A DNA stretch of 64,000 nt from Plasmopara viticola (GCA_001695595.3 MBPM02000003.1:1550001-1614000), one strand, 5' to 3'. Shown: positions 1 to 12,900, counted from the first letter of the stretch. Translations and numbers: made by a program. The notes: generated by a model from the sequence alone, not told the origin.

Positions 1-2637
1 TTCCTTCACAGGACCAGTTCCCACTCCGCGACAGAGCGAGTCGAACCGCTTCGTCATGCGCAACTTTCGTGCCGCGGCATCGATATATCGCTGTTTATTG
101 TACAGTGCCGTATTGATCGCGCGTTGAAGCGCCAAGCCCCGCTCTTGCTCGACTTTGAGCTCGGCCGATGCCTTGTCAAGTTGGAACGACACGTCTTCAC
201 TGGCCACCAATTGCGATCGAATCGTCTTGTCCAGTCTCGCCGCATCCCGTTCCCGCTTGCGCACCTGATTCTGGAGCGTCGAGACTTTGGCTGTCAAGGC
301 CGCAAACGTCAAGTCTGCTTCTTGCTCTTTCTTACTGCGACCACGAAGCGCAATGACGTCTCGCTTGTGCACCGCTTGCTCCATGTCTTGCAGCATTTGC
401 TCTTGACTTCGTTGCAGCCCTTCCAGTCGCAGACGCATTCGATGAATCTCCTTCTCCATACTCCGTGCTTCGGCCTGGCCAACTTCAGGGTCAAGCGCTG
501 CCTGCGTTTCCTTCTCCAATTGAATCTTCTTTTCCCACAGCATGAGCTGACGCTCCACTTCCACCACGCGATTTAGCAAGTCGTGCTTTTCCTGACGCAA
601 AGTCGCGCTTCGTGCTTCCATGGCAATCGAAGTCGCTTCGAGCGCTCGCAACTCGGTAGCAAACTCGAGTTCAAACGCGTGATTGCTATTGAGCAGTTCG
701 TCGTGTCGACTCCCGTGACGCGAGATGAGACTGTTGAGCCGGCCAGTATCTGCGTGCAACGCCGCAATGCCGTTCGACAGGTCTCGCAGTTCCCGTTGCA
801 TCTCTTGCAACTCGTGTTGCAGCCGCAATTGTTTCTGTTCCAGAACACTCGTCTTGCTCTTGTGTTCCTGGTTGCGCTCGCTCAAGTCTTGGGCCTCACT
901 AGCAGCATGGACCAACGCCGTCTGTGTTCGAAGCCACTGCTTTTGCTTCGCAGTATTCTCTTCCCTGCCATGCTTGGTCTCCCGAACGAGATTCTTGATC
1001 GTCGCTTCCAACGGCCCCGTGTCGGCATCCTCCATCTTGCTCACTAGCTGCTCGTACTTTCGATTGAGTCGATCCAGACGCAACAAGCGCTTTTCAATCT
1101 CATCGTTACGCTGTCGCAGTTCCACTTCGCTACGTTCCACGCGCTGATCGTCTCGCTTCAGCTCATCAACGAGAACGCGCTGGGTCTCGGCCACGTGCGC
1201 AATGTGACTCTGTACGTTCAAAGCCTCCACTTCCACGCGAGCCATTTCGTTGCGCAAGGTTGCGAGCTCAACTTCTTTCTCGTGCACTCGCATCACGAGG
1301 CGTTGGGTCTCTTTGGTCAAATTGTGCGCTGCCTTGTGCACAGTCGTTTGATCATTCTTCTCAGCGGCAATTTCGTCTTCCAGCAAATGACGTTCACGCT
1401 GCGTTGTCTCCAAATGCTGCATTACTTGCGCTGCTTCCGACTCTACTTTTTTGCCTTCTAACGTGGCAAACGACACCTGAGCTTCGGTCTGTTTCAACGA
1501 CTTGGACAACAACTCGTGGCGAGCTGCAAGACGCTCGTGCTCGGCTCGCACGTTTTCCATTTTCTCCTCGACAAAGCGCAACTCTGCATTGAAACGCTCG
1601 ATCGTAGCGACCAGCGTCTCATGAGTCTGCTGAGCCTTTTCGATCGAGAGTTTGTAGCCACGCTGCTCAGCACTCAGTGCAAATTCATCTTCACCGACCT
1701 TGGAGATTGCAGCTTGCGTAGCTTGGAGAGCAGTATCACGCTGTTGCATGCCGACGAGTGCACTCTTCCATTGCTGCAATAGTTGTTTCTTCTCGAAAGC
1801 AACAGCTTCCATTTGTGCCGCTGCTTCACGTAGCGTTTCCTCTGCAGCTTTTGTCTCCATCCTCTGCGTTTTCAACTGGGCTGCATAAACCCCCAATTGT
1901 TCTTGCAGTGTCTTCACTTGTTCATTAAGTCGATCAATGTACAAATCCTGCTTCACCTTGTCTTTCTCTGCAACAGTCATCGACACTTCTGCCTTCTCCG
2001 CAGCTCGTTGAGTACGAGCGATCTCGTGCTTCATCTCCTCATTGTATTTCTCCACTTGCCTTAGCGTTGCGTTCAATGAGTCCAGTTCTGCTTGCGTCTT
2101 GTGCAAGTGTGCGCGACGTCGTGCGACGCCCACTTTCTTCTCCTCTGCACTTGCTTTCCACTCATCCAGCTTGTCTTCACTCGAAAAGCGTTCATCACGT
2201 AGCCCTGTAAGACGCCGATGTGCTCCCTCTAATGAAGCTTGTAACTGTGCCAGTTGTTGCTGTACGCCATACAGTGCCACACCTACATCTTCCCGAGCAG
2301 CCTTGACACGACGGAGTTCCTCCTCCTTCTCGCGAAGCTCTAACGACAGACGCTCGTCATTCCCCACAAGCTGCTCGTGCAGCACCTTTTGAATACGCTG
2401 CATGCGGTCATGACGTCCCATATTCACGATAGTCTGTGTTGGGTCCTCATCCTCATCCTCTTCCTCTTCCTCTTCATCTCCATCGGTATCATCCTCTTCG
2501 TCGCTGTCATCATTTTCCTGAGCGCTCATCGCGCGCTCCTGACCCGTTTCCAAATCGAACTCAGCATCGTGAACCACAGGGTCAGCTGCGTCCTTTTCAA
2601 TTGCATCGACCACGGTCTGCTGATCGTCATTGAGCAT
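1..2637 (-). CDS. CCDC40: CCDC40-like axonemal coiled-coil protein (5' part, runs off window)
   Basis: The minus strand is open without a stop from the ATG at 2637 down to base 1 (879 codons), and the 3' end lies outside the window. An in-frame TAG sits two codons before this ATG, which fixes the start. The N-terminus is acidic with a long Glu/Asp run around residues 45-65, and the rest is almost pure heptad-type coiled coil rich in E, Q, K, R and L. The segment near residues 110-125 reading VALYGVQQQLAQLQ resembles the N-terminal signature I recall for CCDC40, the protein that with CCDC39 forms the 96-nm molecular ruler of motile axonemes and docks inner dynein arms and the nexin-dynein regulatory complex. 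No intron is seen in this part. CCDC40 is preferred over another axonemal coiled-coil protein because of that motif, but a homology search would settle it. It implies a flagellated life stage. Confidence 0.7.
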   Translation of the reverse strand, partial: MLNDDQQTVVDAIEKDAADPVVHDAEFDLETGQERAMSAQENDDSDEEDDTDGDEEEEEEDEDEDPTQTIVNMGRHDRMQRIQKVLHEQLVGNDERLSLELREKEEELRRVKAAREDVGVALYGVQQQLAQLQASLEGAHRRLTGLRDERFSSEDKLDEWKASAEEKKVGVARRRAHLHKTQAELDSLNATLRQVEKYNEEMKHEIARTQRAAEKAEVSMTVAEKDKVKQDLYIDRLNEQVKTLQEQLGVYAAQLKTQRMETKAAEETLREAAAQMEAVAFEKKQLLQQWKSALVGMQQRDTALQATQAAISKVGEDEFALSAEQRGYKLSIEKAQQTHETLVATIERFNAELRFVEEKMENVRAEHERLAARHELLSKSLKQTEAQVSFATLEGKKVESEAAQVMQHLETTQRERHLLEDEIAAEKNDQTTVHKAAHNLTKETQRLVMRVHEKEVELATLRNEMARVEVEALNVQSHIAHVAETQRVLVDELKRDDQRVERSEVELRQRNDEIEKRLLRLDRLNRKYEQLVSKMEDADTGPLEATIKNLVRETKHGREENTAKQKQWLRTQTALVHAASEAQDLSERNQEHKSKTSVLEQKQLRLQHELQEMQRELRDLSNGIAALHADTGRLNSLISRHGSRHDELLNSNHAFELEFATELRALEATSIAMEARSATLRQEKHDLLNRVVEVERQLMLWEKKIQLEKETQAALDPEVGQAEARSMEKEIHRMRLRLEGLQRSQEQMLQDMEQAVHKRDVIALRGRSKKEQEADLTFAALTAKVSTLQNQVRKRERDAARLDKTIRSQLVASEDVSFQLDKASAELKVEQERGLALQRAINTALYNKQRYIDAAARKLRMTKRFDSLCRGVGTGPVKE

Positions 2638-2796
2638 TTTTGACTATCTTCTCACGAAGGCTTCGCGTCGTTTCAAGGCCATAACGGTTCTCACACGTCG
2701 CAGATTCACTATGAAATGATTGGTGTAAAGTCGCGAGTAAATTCTAGAAAAGCGGGTGTCCACACAATTTAGTAGCCGAAAGGTATTGTCAAATTG

Positions 2797-4191
2797 ATGG
2801 CCATGCGATCAGTGCTGCTGCGTTCGGCAGCGGTGCGCGCACTACAAGCACCGCACCGCCGACCGATAGGACAGATTTATGGAGCTGTCTCTCTTGTGAA
2901 TCATTGTGCAACGTTTCATAGTACACGCACGGCTTTGCATCCCGATAAACGCGACTATTATGACATCCTTGGGATCTCACGTGACGCGAGCAAGAATGAG
3001 ATTAAGAAGAAATATTATCAATTGGCGAAAAAGTATCACCCGGATACAAACAAAGCAGATCCGAATGCAGCCAAGAAGTTTGCAGAAGCGACTGAAGCGT
3101 GGGAAGTCTTGGGCGACGACGAGAAGCGAAAAAAGTACGACGACTATGGTCACGCTGGCGTGGATGAGCAAGCGGGTTTTGATGGTGGGGGCTTCCATTC
3201 ACAAGGATTTGAAGACATTTTTAGCGATATTTTTGGGGCTCAAGGATTTGGTGGACGCTCACATCGTAGCGCCAACCAGCCACAGCGTGGCTCGGACATT
3301 CAGGTGGACATTACACTCAACTTTATGGAGGCCATTCGTGGCACAACGCGCGAGTTGAACATCACGGGCAATGTTGTATGTGACGCGTGCGAAGGATCGG
3401 GTGCGAAACCTGGCACGAAACCAAAGACTTGTCCTACGTGCAATGGCTCGGGGGTGCAACGAATGCAACAAGGATTTTTCTCGGTCGAGTCCCCGTGCCG
3501 TCGCTGTCGCGGCGTTGGATCGATTATAGAGAGTCCTTGTGGAAAGTGCCACGGCATGGGTTTTGTTAAAAAACCACGGACGGTCGAAGTAAAGATTCCG
3601 GAAGGGGTGGATCAAGGGATGAACCTCCGTCTAGCCCATCAGGGTGAGCCGGGCCAAAGTGGTGGACCAGCAGGACACTTGTACGTTGGCATTCACGTTT
3701 TGCCAGATCCGTTTTTCAAGCGACGTAAAACGGATGTACTAGTTGATGTGCCAATCTCAGTTGCACAAGCTGTTCTTGGAGGTACAGTGGTCGTACCAAC
3801 GTTGACTGGTGAAGTCGAGATGAAGATCCCACGTGGGACACAACCGGATACAGTGCTCCAGATGCGTGGGAAGGGGATTAAAGAGCTCAATTCGAACCGT
3901 CGTGGCTCGCAGCTTGTGAACCTCCAAGTTTGCGTCCCTAAGTACGTCCTTGCAACTTGATCTAGCTTGACTTGTGAATGTTAAGTCTCAATGTGTATTC
4001 TTTTGATGCGCAGGAATTTGTCAGAGCGTCAGGAAGAGTTGATGAAGGAGTTTCTAAAAGAGGAGAATGAGCGAGCGGAGAAGGGGGACGACCCCGATAG
4101 TAAGCCTCACTCGTTTACAAAGACGGTGCGAAACACGGTGGATCGGATAAAGAGTTTTATCAAGGGGTACAAGACAAACGAGTCTTCATAG
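2797..4191 (+). CDS. Mitochondrial DnaJ (Hsp40 type I, Mdj1/DNAJA3-like)
   Basis: Two exons, 2797-3941 and 4014-4191, separated by a 72 bp GT-AG intron (3942-4013); the product is 440 aa. The first 45 residues are rich in Arg, Ala and Ser without acids, as in a mitochondrial presequence. The J domain spans about 52-115 with the HPD triad at 81-83. A Gly/Phe-rich linker follows, then four CxxCxGxG zinc repeats ([32 protein letters not shown]) and the two C-terminal substrate-binding barrels. The exon junction restores the usual ending [12 protein letters not shown] of the family. The tail after it is charged. It should stimulate mitochondrial Hsp70 ATPase in folding and import. The reading frame would also allow a TTG at 2794, but the ATG at 2797 is the sensible start. 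It is divergent from the CCDC40-like gene, with about 160 bp between the start codons. Confidence 0.92.
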
Positions 4192-4364
4192 ACGGTGTAC
4201 AGTCTTTTTAATATTGACAAGAGTACTAGACAAGGCTATTCAGGCCGCGAGCTTTTCAGTAGATGTGAAAAGCACAAACGAGTGGAATATAAAAACATCA
4301 TAATACGTGCAACTTAGAGATTTTAAAGCGTTCGAATTGTGTAAAAAGTATTAATTTGCTGTGC

Positions 4365-4745
4365 TTATAAAAGAAAAACTTCGTCCTTTGGTGTTTTAAA
4401 GACGCGCATGTGCAGTCCTGGCATATCTAGTACCTCATTGATCTGCTGCGTGCATTTCTGAAACTCGTCACTGGCTAGCCACGTGTCAAGATCCTTTTTG
4501 GATTGCCACTTTAAGACACAATACGATAGGAGATCAAAGACCTGCGAGAGCAACAAAAAGTTGCGTACCTCTGAAAAAACGACATATTTTGTATGATCGT
4601 CTACCCGCGCATACGTGTCGATCGAGATAAGGCCAGACTGTGCACGCACTGTGGCCTTCACCTCTTCCATGAGGCGCGCTACACGTGGCTCGTACCCACG
4701 ACTCATGACGCGCTCACACAAAACTTTAACACGTCCAGTGATCAT
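4365..4745 (-). CDS. Small ABM-type (dimeric alpha/beta barrel) protein, copy 1
   Basis: Coding exons are 4569-4745 and 4365-4508, with a 60 bp intron (4509-4568, donor GTACGC, acceptor TTAAAG). The intron keeps the frame open, so an uninterrupted reading would add a false 20-residue insert. The intron is inferred because the second family copy at 45.6 kb has an intron at the same SE|WQS junction. The spliced product is 106 aa. The pattern is that of antibiotic-biosynthesis-monooxygenase / dimeric alpha-beta barrel proteins: a beta strand with RVMSRGYEP, then a GLISIDT strand, YVVFSEWQS and a DTWLASDEF helix. Members are small monooxygenases or heme/quinone-handling proteins, and the substrate cannot be inferred here. 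It is convergent with the DnaJ gene, 173 bp away. It lacks the first intron of the 45.6 kb paralogue. Confidence 0.72.
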   Translation of the reverse strand: MITGRVKVLCERVMSRGYEPRVARLMEEVKATVRAQSGLISIDTYARVDDHTKYVVFSEVRNFLLLSQVFDLLSYCVLKWQSKKDLDTWLASDEFQKCTQQINEVLDMPGLHMRVFKTPKDEVFLL

Positions 4746-5250
4746 GTTGACGCCAGGTTTTTCTTGTTAATTTCAATAAAATAGTATCAGAGTGTGTCTT
4801 GTGAAAGATACACTACATGTAGTAGCTATATATAATGTGTCTACTAACCGTCGACGCCTTGGCTAAAACTTGCGATCGTCGATTAGTTTTAGTTGGTGGC
4901 TAATAGTACTTTGTTCGGGCCATTTAGCCGCCGAGAAGATGATAAGATATGCGGCACAAGGCGCCAACGGTGATGGTGTTGTTAGACAAAGAGGTTTAGA
5001 GGAAGGCTATGATGTGAATAGATTCAGGAAGACAAAAAGAAATATCAGTGAGTCAAAATGATTGGTATCATCACATCACATTGTGTAGAAACAAAGTTAC
5101 GTCATAGTTTTTAACTAAAGACGAAGGCAACCGTGGTCTGGGCACCACTACGTTTACGCTTTAAGAAGAGAATACTATATTAGAATAGCAATTGTAGGAC
5201 ATAAGAACCACAGCTTATTCGTACTTTATTACTCTATCGTATAATGAAAT

Positions 5251-5569
5251 GTAATGTATTACATTATCGCGTTGCCAAGTTATGCACGCGCTAGGCTCAG
5301 TCTGGCTAGTCCACGGCATAGAGTGGTGTCCGCATACGTCGGGTCTCGTTCGGCAGGCAGTGCAGCCAGCACCGAGGTCGTGAGGGTCTTCCATTATTTT
5401 GTTTAGCTCTGACTTGGTAAGAGCCCAGGTGGCGCCCTGGTGCTGGAGACCGTCGCGTCGAGGGTGAGACTCGTTAGAGACCTGCAGATGCCTGAGAGCA
5501 CCTGCCCAAAGCGCGCGAGCATTTAGCCCTCGCGCTTGGAAGGAGGGCGTCACCCCAACCTTTTCCGAA
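5251..5569 (-). mobile_element. SINE-like / non-LTR retroposon copy A
   Basis: A roughly 320 bp unit that matches the copy at 46603-46924 at about 97 percent by eye, in the same (minus) orientation. Read on the minus strand, both copies begin with TTCGGAAAAGGTTGGGGTG and end in a TAATAC/ACAAT-rich tail. The shared sharp 5' end argues for a complete short retroposon unit rather than random 5' truncation. No clear RNA polymerase III A or B box was found, so its class is open. A target-site duplication for this copy is at best degenerate, unlike the perfect one around copy B. Both copies leave a frame of about 95 codons open, but most differences between them change amino acids, so it is probably not a selected gene. 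Confidence 0.65.
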
Positions 5570-8500
5570 GCACTCTTCCGTATGTTTTTTAGGCCTTGAA
5601 ATATTTTGTGCGGTGAAAAAGATATTTCACCTTAAAAAAGAATAATCGAGATCACAGAAATCTTTTTATACGATAAGTACAACATCCGCTGTCTATGACG
5701 CTGGTCCGAAAAGTATATGTCTTGAACAGATAATGCAAAACGAAATTTTTTCATATTTATCAGCGGCACACATGAAATTCTTTGGTCTTCGATTCAGCCC
5801 AAGAGCTCAGTTCCCTCGCGCTCTTCACGGTGAAGTAAATATGATACCTCTGGCAGGGTCTCTAATAAGAGCGCACCTGCCGTGACACAACGACAGTAAA
5901 AATGTCAGTATAAATTTTCATTGTCAATCTGGAAGTCGTTCGTGACACTCAAAGATCGAATTCGTACCGCAATTCCGCTCTCTTATGTCAATAATACTTT
6001 GTTACTTCGCCTAAGGACCAACTTCCCGTTCGTGTCTCTAAGACTTATGTTTTTCCCGTGCGGAACTCTGATACTCGCAGTTGATGGTGCTATGTTACCC
6101 ATCTGTGGGACTATGTAACCGCATTTATAACGCTAGCTTCAGTGTCTTTGGTTACCAGTGCTACCAGCGGCATTCTTTGACCTCCTAAAGAAGGATCCAA
6201 AGCCGTCGTCATGTTCACCCTTGTAGATTGGGGTACCTTGTTTTATACCAGTGTTTTGTCTATACTAACGACCAGCATTTTCCTGGCCCTAAGACGCAGC
6301 GACGTTTAGGTGAGACGAAGGTCCGCTTTGCTGGTCTCTCTCGGCAGACACGGATCATGTGCCCTGTCAAGGCAGCAAATGCTCTACTCGGTAATGGTTC
6401 AGCTTATTGGATCAAAAGTAGCTGGGTGTCTACGGCATTGTGGAGGAGCGATCCTGTCTGTGGCCTGAAGAGAAATGTGAATCTTCAGTTCCATTGTCAC
6501 TATTTGCACTCTAAGAATTGAGTTCGAGACAAATCACGTCCAAAAGCAAGGCCAATTTGGCTTGTTTGGTAGTGACATCCTAGTAATAAAGCTGTCATCT
6601 CTTGGATCCATAGAACTACGCATAACTTCTGCACTTACATTGAAGTGTCAGCGGTGGATCTCAAAGCTTGCTCGATGAAGCGCTCTTTCATATCAATCCT
6701 TTTTGTTTTTTCGCTACACCATATTCCCAAGTAAATTAATTTCATGGGCGAGTTACCAACTATCAGCCCAGCCTTTCATAGAGCGAGCGCTACGCACACC
6801 CTACTATCTGCAATCATGGCTGCTCTCTCCCTTATTGATCTAGAAGAGATGATTGTGAAAATCTCGGAGGTAAAACCTTAGTAATTGACGCCATAGTAGA
6901 CGCTGCCACCGTAACTGCTAATGCCTGCGTTGTCTGATCCCTAGTTCATAGCCTTTGCTTGTAGAGTTTGAACGCTTGACGCGTTTCATACCCTCAAAAA
7001 TAAGAAAAGCATCAAACGTGGGCTCTTCCTTAATACCATACAAATATACCTTTTCGAACAGCGCAAAATTCGCATCTCCAAAACCATACCAACGCTTTCG
7101 TGGGGATTTTGGTCGAGTGTATGCGATTCCTGTTACAGATTTGGGTCATGATGGAATGATAGTCTGACGTTCAGCCCTTTGTGTGTAAGTATACTAGCCG
7201 TTACACAATATAAGTCATGGTGGTGCTCTCTTCGGTGTCATCAAATTGATCGTGAGAAAGTTGCGCCTGCATACCAGCGCTAACATCTCAGCCGGGCTCT
7301 CATATGACATTCGGCAAATTTGAGTATCAAGGGGCGGACTAGCTGTTGAGCTAGGCTGACAATGCTGTACTTGAACCCGGCTAGTCACAATATGAAAGTA
7401 CCGCTCCTGCTAAGCTAATCTGTACCTTGTTGTACGAAATGCAATTGAGCGTATTTTGAAGGTCTGTTTGTGCCCAGACACAGGTTGAGATGTCAAAAGC
7501 GCTAATCGAGTCTCTCAAGTAGACATTTTCACACAAGTTTTGCACGGTTTATTTCCAAACCAGTTCATTTTATGCTTCGCTGACACATATTATATACAAT
7601 AAACGAGCCGAAATTGAACGGTAGCGTCCTCTCTGAAATTGCGCCCGCTGATGATTTTTGACTTGCAATTTGCAATTCGATATTTTCATTCGATTCGAAT
7701 TGGTTCACTCGAGCCACTGCATGGGTATCTGTACCGTTTTTCGAGGATGATTGAATGTGACTTTAATGGCCATTGATCGTCTCACTGCTAAAAGATAATC
7801 GCAAACTTTAAAGTGGATATCAACATGTCCAAGTGCGCACTGGATTTGTACAGCAAAAATTGTTAATGCCAATGACAGGATTACAACAATAGGAGGGGAT
7901 TCGGGACACATGCGATTTTTTAGTGGACGACTGCTCACAACTCTTGAAAGATCGGAGCGTCCAAAAGGACGCAATTTGGTGACTTTTGTCAGTCTTTCAT
8001 TTAACCTCTTTTCCTAAAGCAAGTGAACTGAGACTTATATTATAATTCGAAATATCTCATATGGTACAGATGTTGATGGGGTGCCCTTTCATCTCTTGAA
8101 GAAGCCTGCTTTAAACATGCCATTTCGAATTTGTAACAGCCCGCCATGTACTCTCCACTAAATCTGAATCACGCCAAACAAGGAAGAGACACCGTTCATT
8201 TGACTTTCACCTAAGTTGGAAATGATTAGGATGACCAAACGGACAATAAAAAGTTTTTCGGCTAGCTAACTTGTTAAAAAACAACCACTCATAAGACCAC
8301 ATCTGCATTAAACAGTGCGCTCGCATTAAGGATGGTATCTACGCCATCAAGGGCTAAGATGGATCCGGAGCAAATTTTGACTTGACACGACCGAACATTG
8401 TTCGTCTTCACTCGGTGGCGCACATACAATTCCGCTTCCAATCGATAAGTACGACAATGCGTGCCACGAGCAATTTGGCAAACAATCTCCTAGCTGTTTG

Positions 8501-9430
8501 CCCTCATGGGTTGGCATATGAGCTTTAACCTATCAGCGATAATATTAAACGGCTTTATTAGTCAGCAGTAAGCCCCAAAAGATTTAATACATATCGTAAG
8601 ACTCGCCAGCCATTTTAAATGGCCTCATCCAACAGATAGTCATGGTAACGACATGCAAAAACCCAGTGTGTATCTCTCTAGTAATCTTTACCATATTGCT
8701 TGACTCAAGTCGAGTGACGTTTCGAGCATCGACCAGAGGACAGTACTTACTGAAAAGCTTACAGAAAAGCAGTACATACCCTACGAGTCGTGTATAGCTT
8801 TGGTATACTCCGCTCTAAGCAATACTGCGTAATGTATAACAGTCGAAAATACATAAATAGAAAGTGAATGGAAATTATCTACCCCACAAGGGCCTTTTAC
8901 GATATAGTAAAAAATAATTCAAGGAGTAACAATCATATCAGGTCTTGTGTATTAAGACTTTTTACAGTGAGCGATGTGCGACTTTAAGTACAAAATAAAG
9001 GCCAGAAACCTGAGCTACGGTAGACTTGTAGTCAAAAATTTGAGCGATATAGAAATATTGCCTTGAGCCCAATTGCTTCAAGCGTACAAGGCCGGCTGAA
9101 TATGGTGACAATTCTGCTTGCTTTGACGGGGTGTAGTATTAGGCACAAGGACCCAACGCGATCATGCGCGTCTAAAAGAGGTTATCAGCCATGAACTAAC
9201 TCTTTAGAGCAACTTTAAGAGACGATAACGAATTTATTTTTGTTGGCGACGCTGTGTCCTAACGTTAATGTTTTGTACAAGCCAAAATTGCTCTTGCTAA
9301 ATTAAAAAAAATCTGCTTTGGTAGTAAAAGGTCAAAATGGTCATGATTTTTGCCAGTTGTTATGAAGCAGCAGAGGGGATCTGGCTGTCTCGAAGCTTGG
9401 TGGAGTGCATTCAATAGAGCACTTACGTGC

Positions 9431-9507
9431 GATATCCCATTTGAAATTGTTTTTTAGCTTTCATCTAGCAGTGAAAGCTAAGAAAAAACAACTTCAAATG
9501 GGATATC
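9431..9507. repeat. Long inverted repeat (hairpin), about 33 bp arms
   Basis: The arms are 9431-9463 and 9472-9507, with an 8-nt loop; the right arm has a 3-nt bulge and one mismatch. The outer ends begin with GATATCCCATTTGAA and its complement. It may be a tiny foldback element, a MITE remnant or a small-RNA precursor. No flanking gene is associated with it. Confidence 0.7.
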
Positions 9508-9875
9508 TCACAGAAAAAAGCCACTGGTGGTCAAGTAAAGCCGGAGATTACCACTTTTGCTTTGGCCCTGCACATTCTATATGAGAGTAAGTAGCTTGTG
9601 CTGTTTTATTTGGCAGCTTTAAGCGGTCTATGCGGGAAAGGAATAAATTCATTTGAGACCACCATATCCAAGCATCAGTAATTCGCGGTCGATGGCCTTG
9701 CCGTAAGCTTAGCAAACGATACTTATTGCCGTTTCTCGACCGAAAAAGCCAAAATTGATGTCTATTTAAGGCTTCTTTGGTGTTGTAATGGAACCGGTTT
9801 TCCCAGAACATATCATTGTCTTTATTAATCGATCGGATAGAGGCTTGCAAGACTCGCATATCCGGTACTGTATAC

Positions 9876-9931
9876 ATGCAGGTCAAAACGCTTCCTTACT
9901 GTAAGAATGCAGGTCAAAACGCTTCCTTACT
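9876..9931. repeat. 31 bp tandem duplication
   Basis: The segment starting ATGCAGGTCAAAACGCTTCC occurs at 9876 and again at 9907, a period of 31 bp with about 1.8 units. It looks like a simple local duplication. Confidence 0.8.
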
Positions 9932-12900
9932 TTTTGTGCGGCGCAGGCCACGACAAAATGTCCTCCACTTAAAGTGATCTAATCGGGCCCTATGGCTAGT
10001 CTAAGCTTGTATTTCCTTCCACCATTTGTACAAATTATACTGGTCCTCACGTCCTCAGAATTAGCCCAAGGTGATTCAATCAATTTTTAAACCGAGCTAT
10101 AAGCATCTGTGTTCAAAAAGAATGTCATAGTAAAGGCCCGCAATTTTCGAAACAATTGTGTTAGCAGGATATTTGATTTTGCCAGGGCGTCTAATAGTTT
10201 TTGTAGTATCCTCCGCAATACCCTAGCATGCCCTTGGGCCTACTTTTTTGTCTCAAAGAAGATTCACGACTTACTTGATAAAATCGGAGATACTTTTTCT
10301 AATTTGATTGAAAATGTCCTGGGTCACCATTATTGGCAATCTATGTAGCGCTTTGGCTCAAAGGCTGTAGAAGATCTCAAAGATCTGGTATATTTTTTTA
10401 TTGCTTAGATTCAATAAGAGATTTCTATTTTTCGAAACTTTACGTCTCCAATACTTATAGTCAGTATTGTCGCGAACATCCCAGTAGCTTTGACTTATTC
10501 AAGATCCAAAATACCTAACAACTCTGTCAGCGCATCTGCCGTGACGCAACAATTAATTGTGATACGATACTTTTTGTGAGTACCTTTTCTCACCATGAGG
10601 CACATATGATGCATCTATGCTCTCTTCGACCAATATATGCAACTCACACTTCGTGGTATCAGAAACACCTACTGAGCTTTCCGGACCCGCGCTCGCCACT
10701 TTCGGCGCATTGCCGGTGGTGTAAGTGTATCTTGTGAGCTCTTGATACCTACTCATCTGTTTAAACGACACATGGAAGAACAGCCAAATGCCAATTTTCT
10801 TCGGACAGTTTTGAGTTTCACCACCGCTCAGTTTTTTTTTGCCTTAAGCAAGGGAAGAAGGTCCACAAACAAGTATCAGGATACTGCCGAAAGCGGAAAA
10901 CATTTTTCTCAAGAAGCGAGTGAGAATGCGGTACAACATAGGCCTTGTGGGGTTACGAGCGACACCGTGGTTGAGAAAGAAACCTTGTCCACACGAACAA
11001 TCGACAGCTTAATCGGTCGTCAAGTCACGATTGATGGATGCATTGGCAGAGGTGTCAATAGAATTAGTTCTCAAAAATGCCGAAGTGATCGAAACAGATC
11101 GAGGCAAAAGATGCAAACATCTCAGGGCTTGAGCTCTCAAGAAAATAAATGCACCCTTCGCATGAGACGACAGTCGTATAGACAGTGTAAAATGCACGTC
11201 AGCTCCGTGATGTCTTAGAAAGTAAAGGTTTCAGCACGCTTCGTTTAAAAAAATGCGCAGGTGTTGATGTACAGAAACATACCGCCAAAACTTTCACCGG
11301 AAAGAGAAATTAGGTGCTCAACTTATTTTGTGCCAGGCACTAAGTACTGTGCTACAAGGCAATGGCAACTGCCATGAGAATAACGTGAGCTATTAAATGC
11401 CTCACGATACAACGAGCTCCCGGAAATGTTATTTAGCAGCTTGCCCTTTTTTGGGCACAACTGCATAGTTATGATGAATGTAAGCTTGAGCTAAAATTCA
11501 CTACGTAAAGTGCGCAGTAAAGCGGATGCACCTTCACGGTCACTTAAGCTTCTAGTAAAGTGATTAAGCTCTCCCGCTCCACCGAAATCGTTGAAGTCGC
11601 TATGACGGCTCGAAGAAGAACTTTTACAAGCCGCTGCAATCTGGTATCAGAAACAGCAAGTGCTCTGTAAGTAAGCCGTGGCTTTTAGACGCACGTTGGG
11701 TATGGTTGGAAGTGAACTGATTTCGCAATTGAAGCTTACAATTTGAGCGCCTGGCTTGGCCTTGCTTTGAGTCCCAGATATCTACGAAGCATTTTTTACC
11801 AATCCACCAATTAATTTCCAGACATATGCGTAAAGCACGTGATCGGGATGTCGTGTTGAAGCACCTTCGAGCCTTTTTAGATCTCAAAAAAGGTTTTCAA
11901 GGTATATGATAGTGGTACACTGCTAGGAAGTTCTCCAACAAGTTCAGCCACTCTTTCTCTCTGACTTTTATAAAAACGAGTGTATACCTCATTGTATGCG
12001 GTATTCAATTTAAATGCATGGTCACCGTAGTGTAGCTCTGGATGAATGGCTCTTTTAGAGCGCCATTAAATATAAGTTCTTCTGTACATACTTTAGTAGT
12101 TCTTTTCGGTGCTTCATGTTGGTGCCCCACTACCAGGAGTTGTTATGAATTGCCTAGTCATTTTGGTCAGGCCCTTTTGCATGTCCAGTGTGTCAGAAGA
12201 CACTCATGTGGCTTTCGCACGGAGAATAGAGACGTTTTGACAGCGCCAATGTAAACTTGGGGCTTCTGCAAAGCTTAGCGTGCAGAGAGCCCAATGAATA
12301 CTAGCTCATGTGCTCGCGGCTCTTTTCATTACATTCATTTGCCAAAGGTGAAAAAATTAACAAGTCACCGGACAAAGACGTACAGTGAGCGCGCATTTGG
12401 AGTGGATTCCATTCCAGTGCATTATTTGCTGAGCATTTCTTTCGAGGCCGAACTACCGGCCATAGCACGGACTCAGCCCATGCTGTAGGTGCAATCGTGG
12501 ATACACAGAGGCCAAATATGTGCACGTACACCTTTAAGTGTCGACGTGGCCTTTTTTGGAGCTAGCGTTAACATTGTCAAGTAATCCGACCGCCCGACAG
12601 CCTTCTTTAGGTCATCATTATCTAACTTAATTGTCCATATAACGGCAAAGTGTCATAGGCAACACTCGTTTTTGTTCCATTCGAAGCAAGTCAACACTAA
12701 ATGGGGAGAGCCGATTGAAAATTAAATCTTCCTCAAAACGAGACGCCTCTGCTTTTACAATTACTCATTTAGTTTTATTATCTTATGCTCTAGCTTGCTC
12801 CTGAAATTTCGACTAAATTTTATAAAAAACTATGATTTGTATACTTTGCCGGTAAATGTACCGATGAATAGATATAATTACCTGGATTTAATTGTGTTAG

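Noticed and set aside
4870..5061. A possible small secreted protein with RQRGLEE resembling an effector motif
   Set aside because: The frame opens with TTG, a TAA lies just upstream, there is no ATG before the hydrophobic part, and the motif is not RxLR.
10742..11218. 158-codon frame in the gene-poor region
   Set aside because: It starts at TTG, has a basic low-complexity product without motif, and shows no splice signals or conserved pattern.
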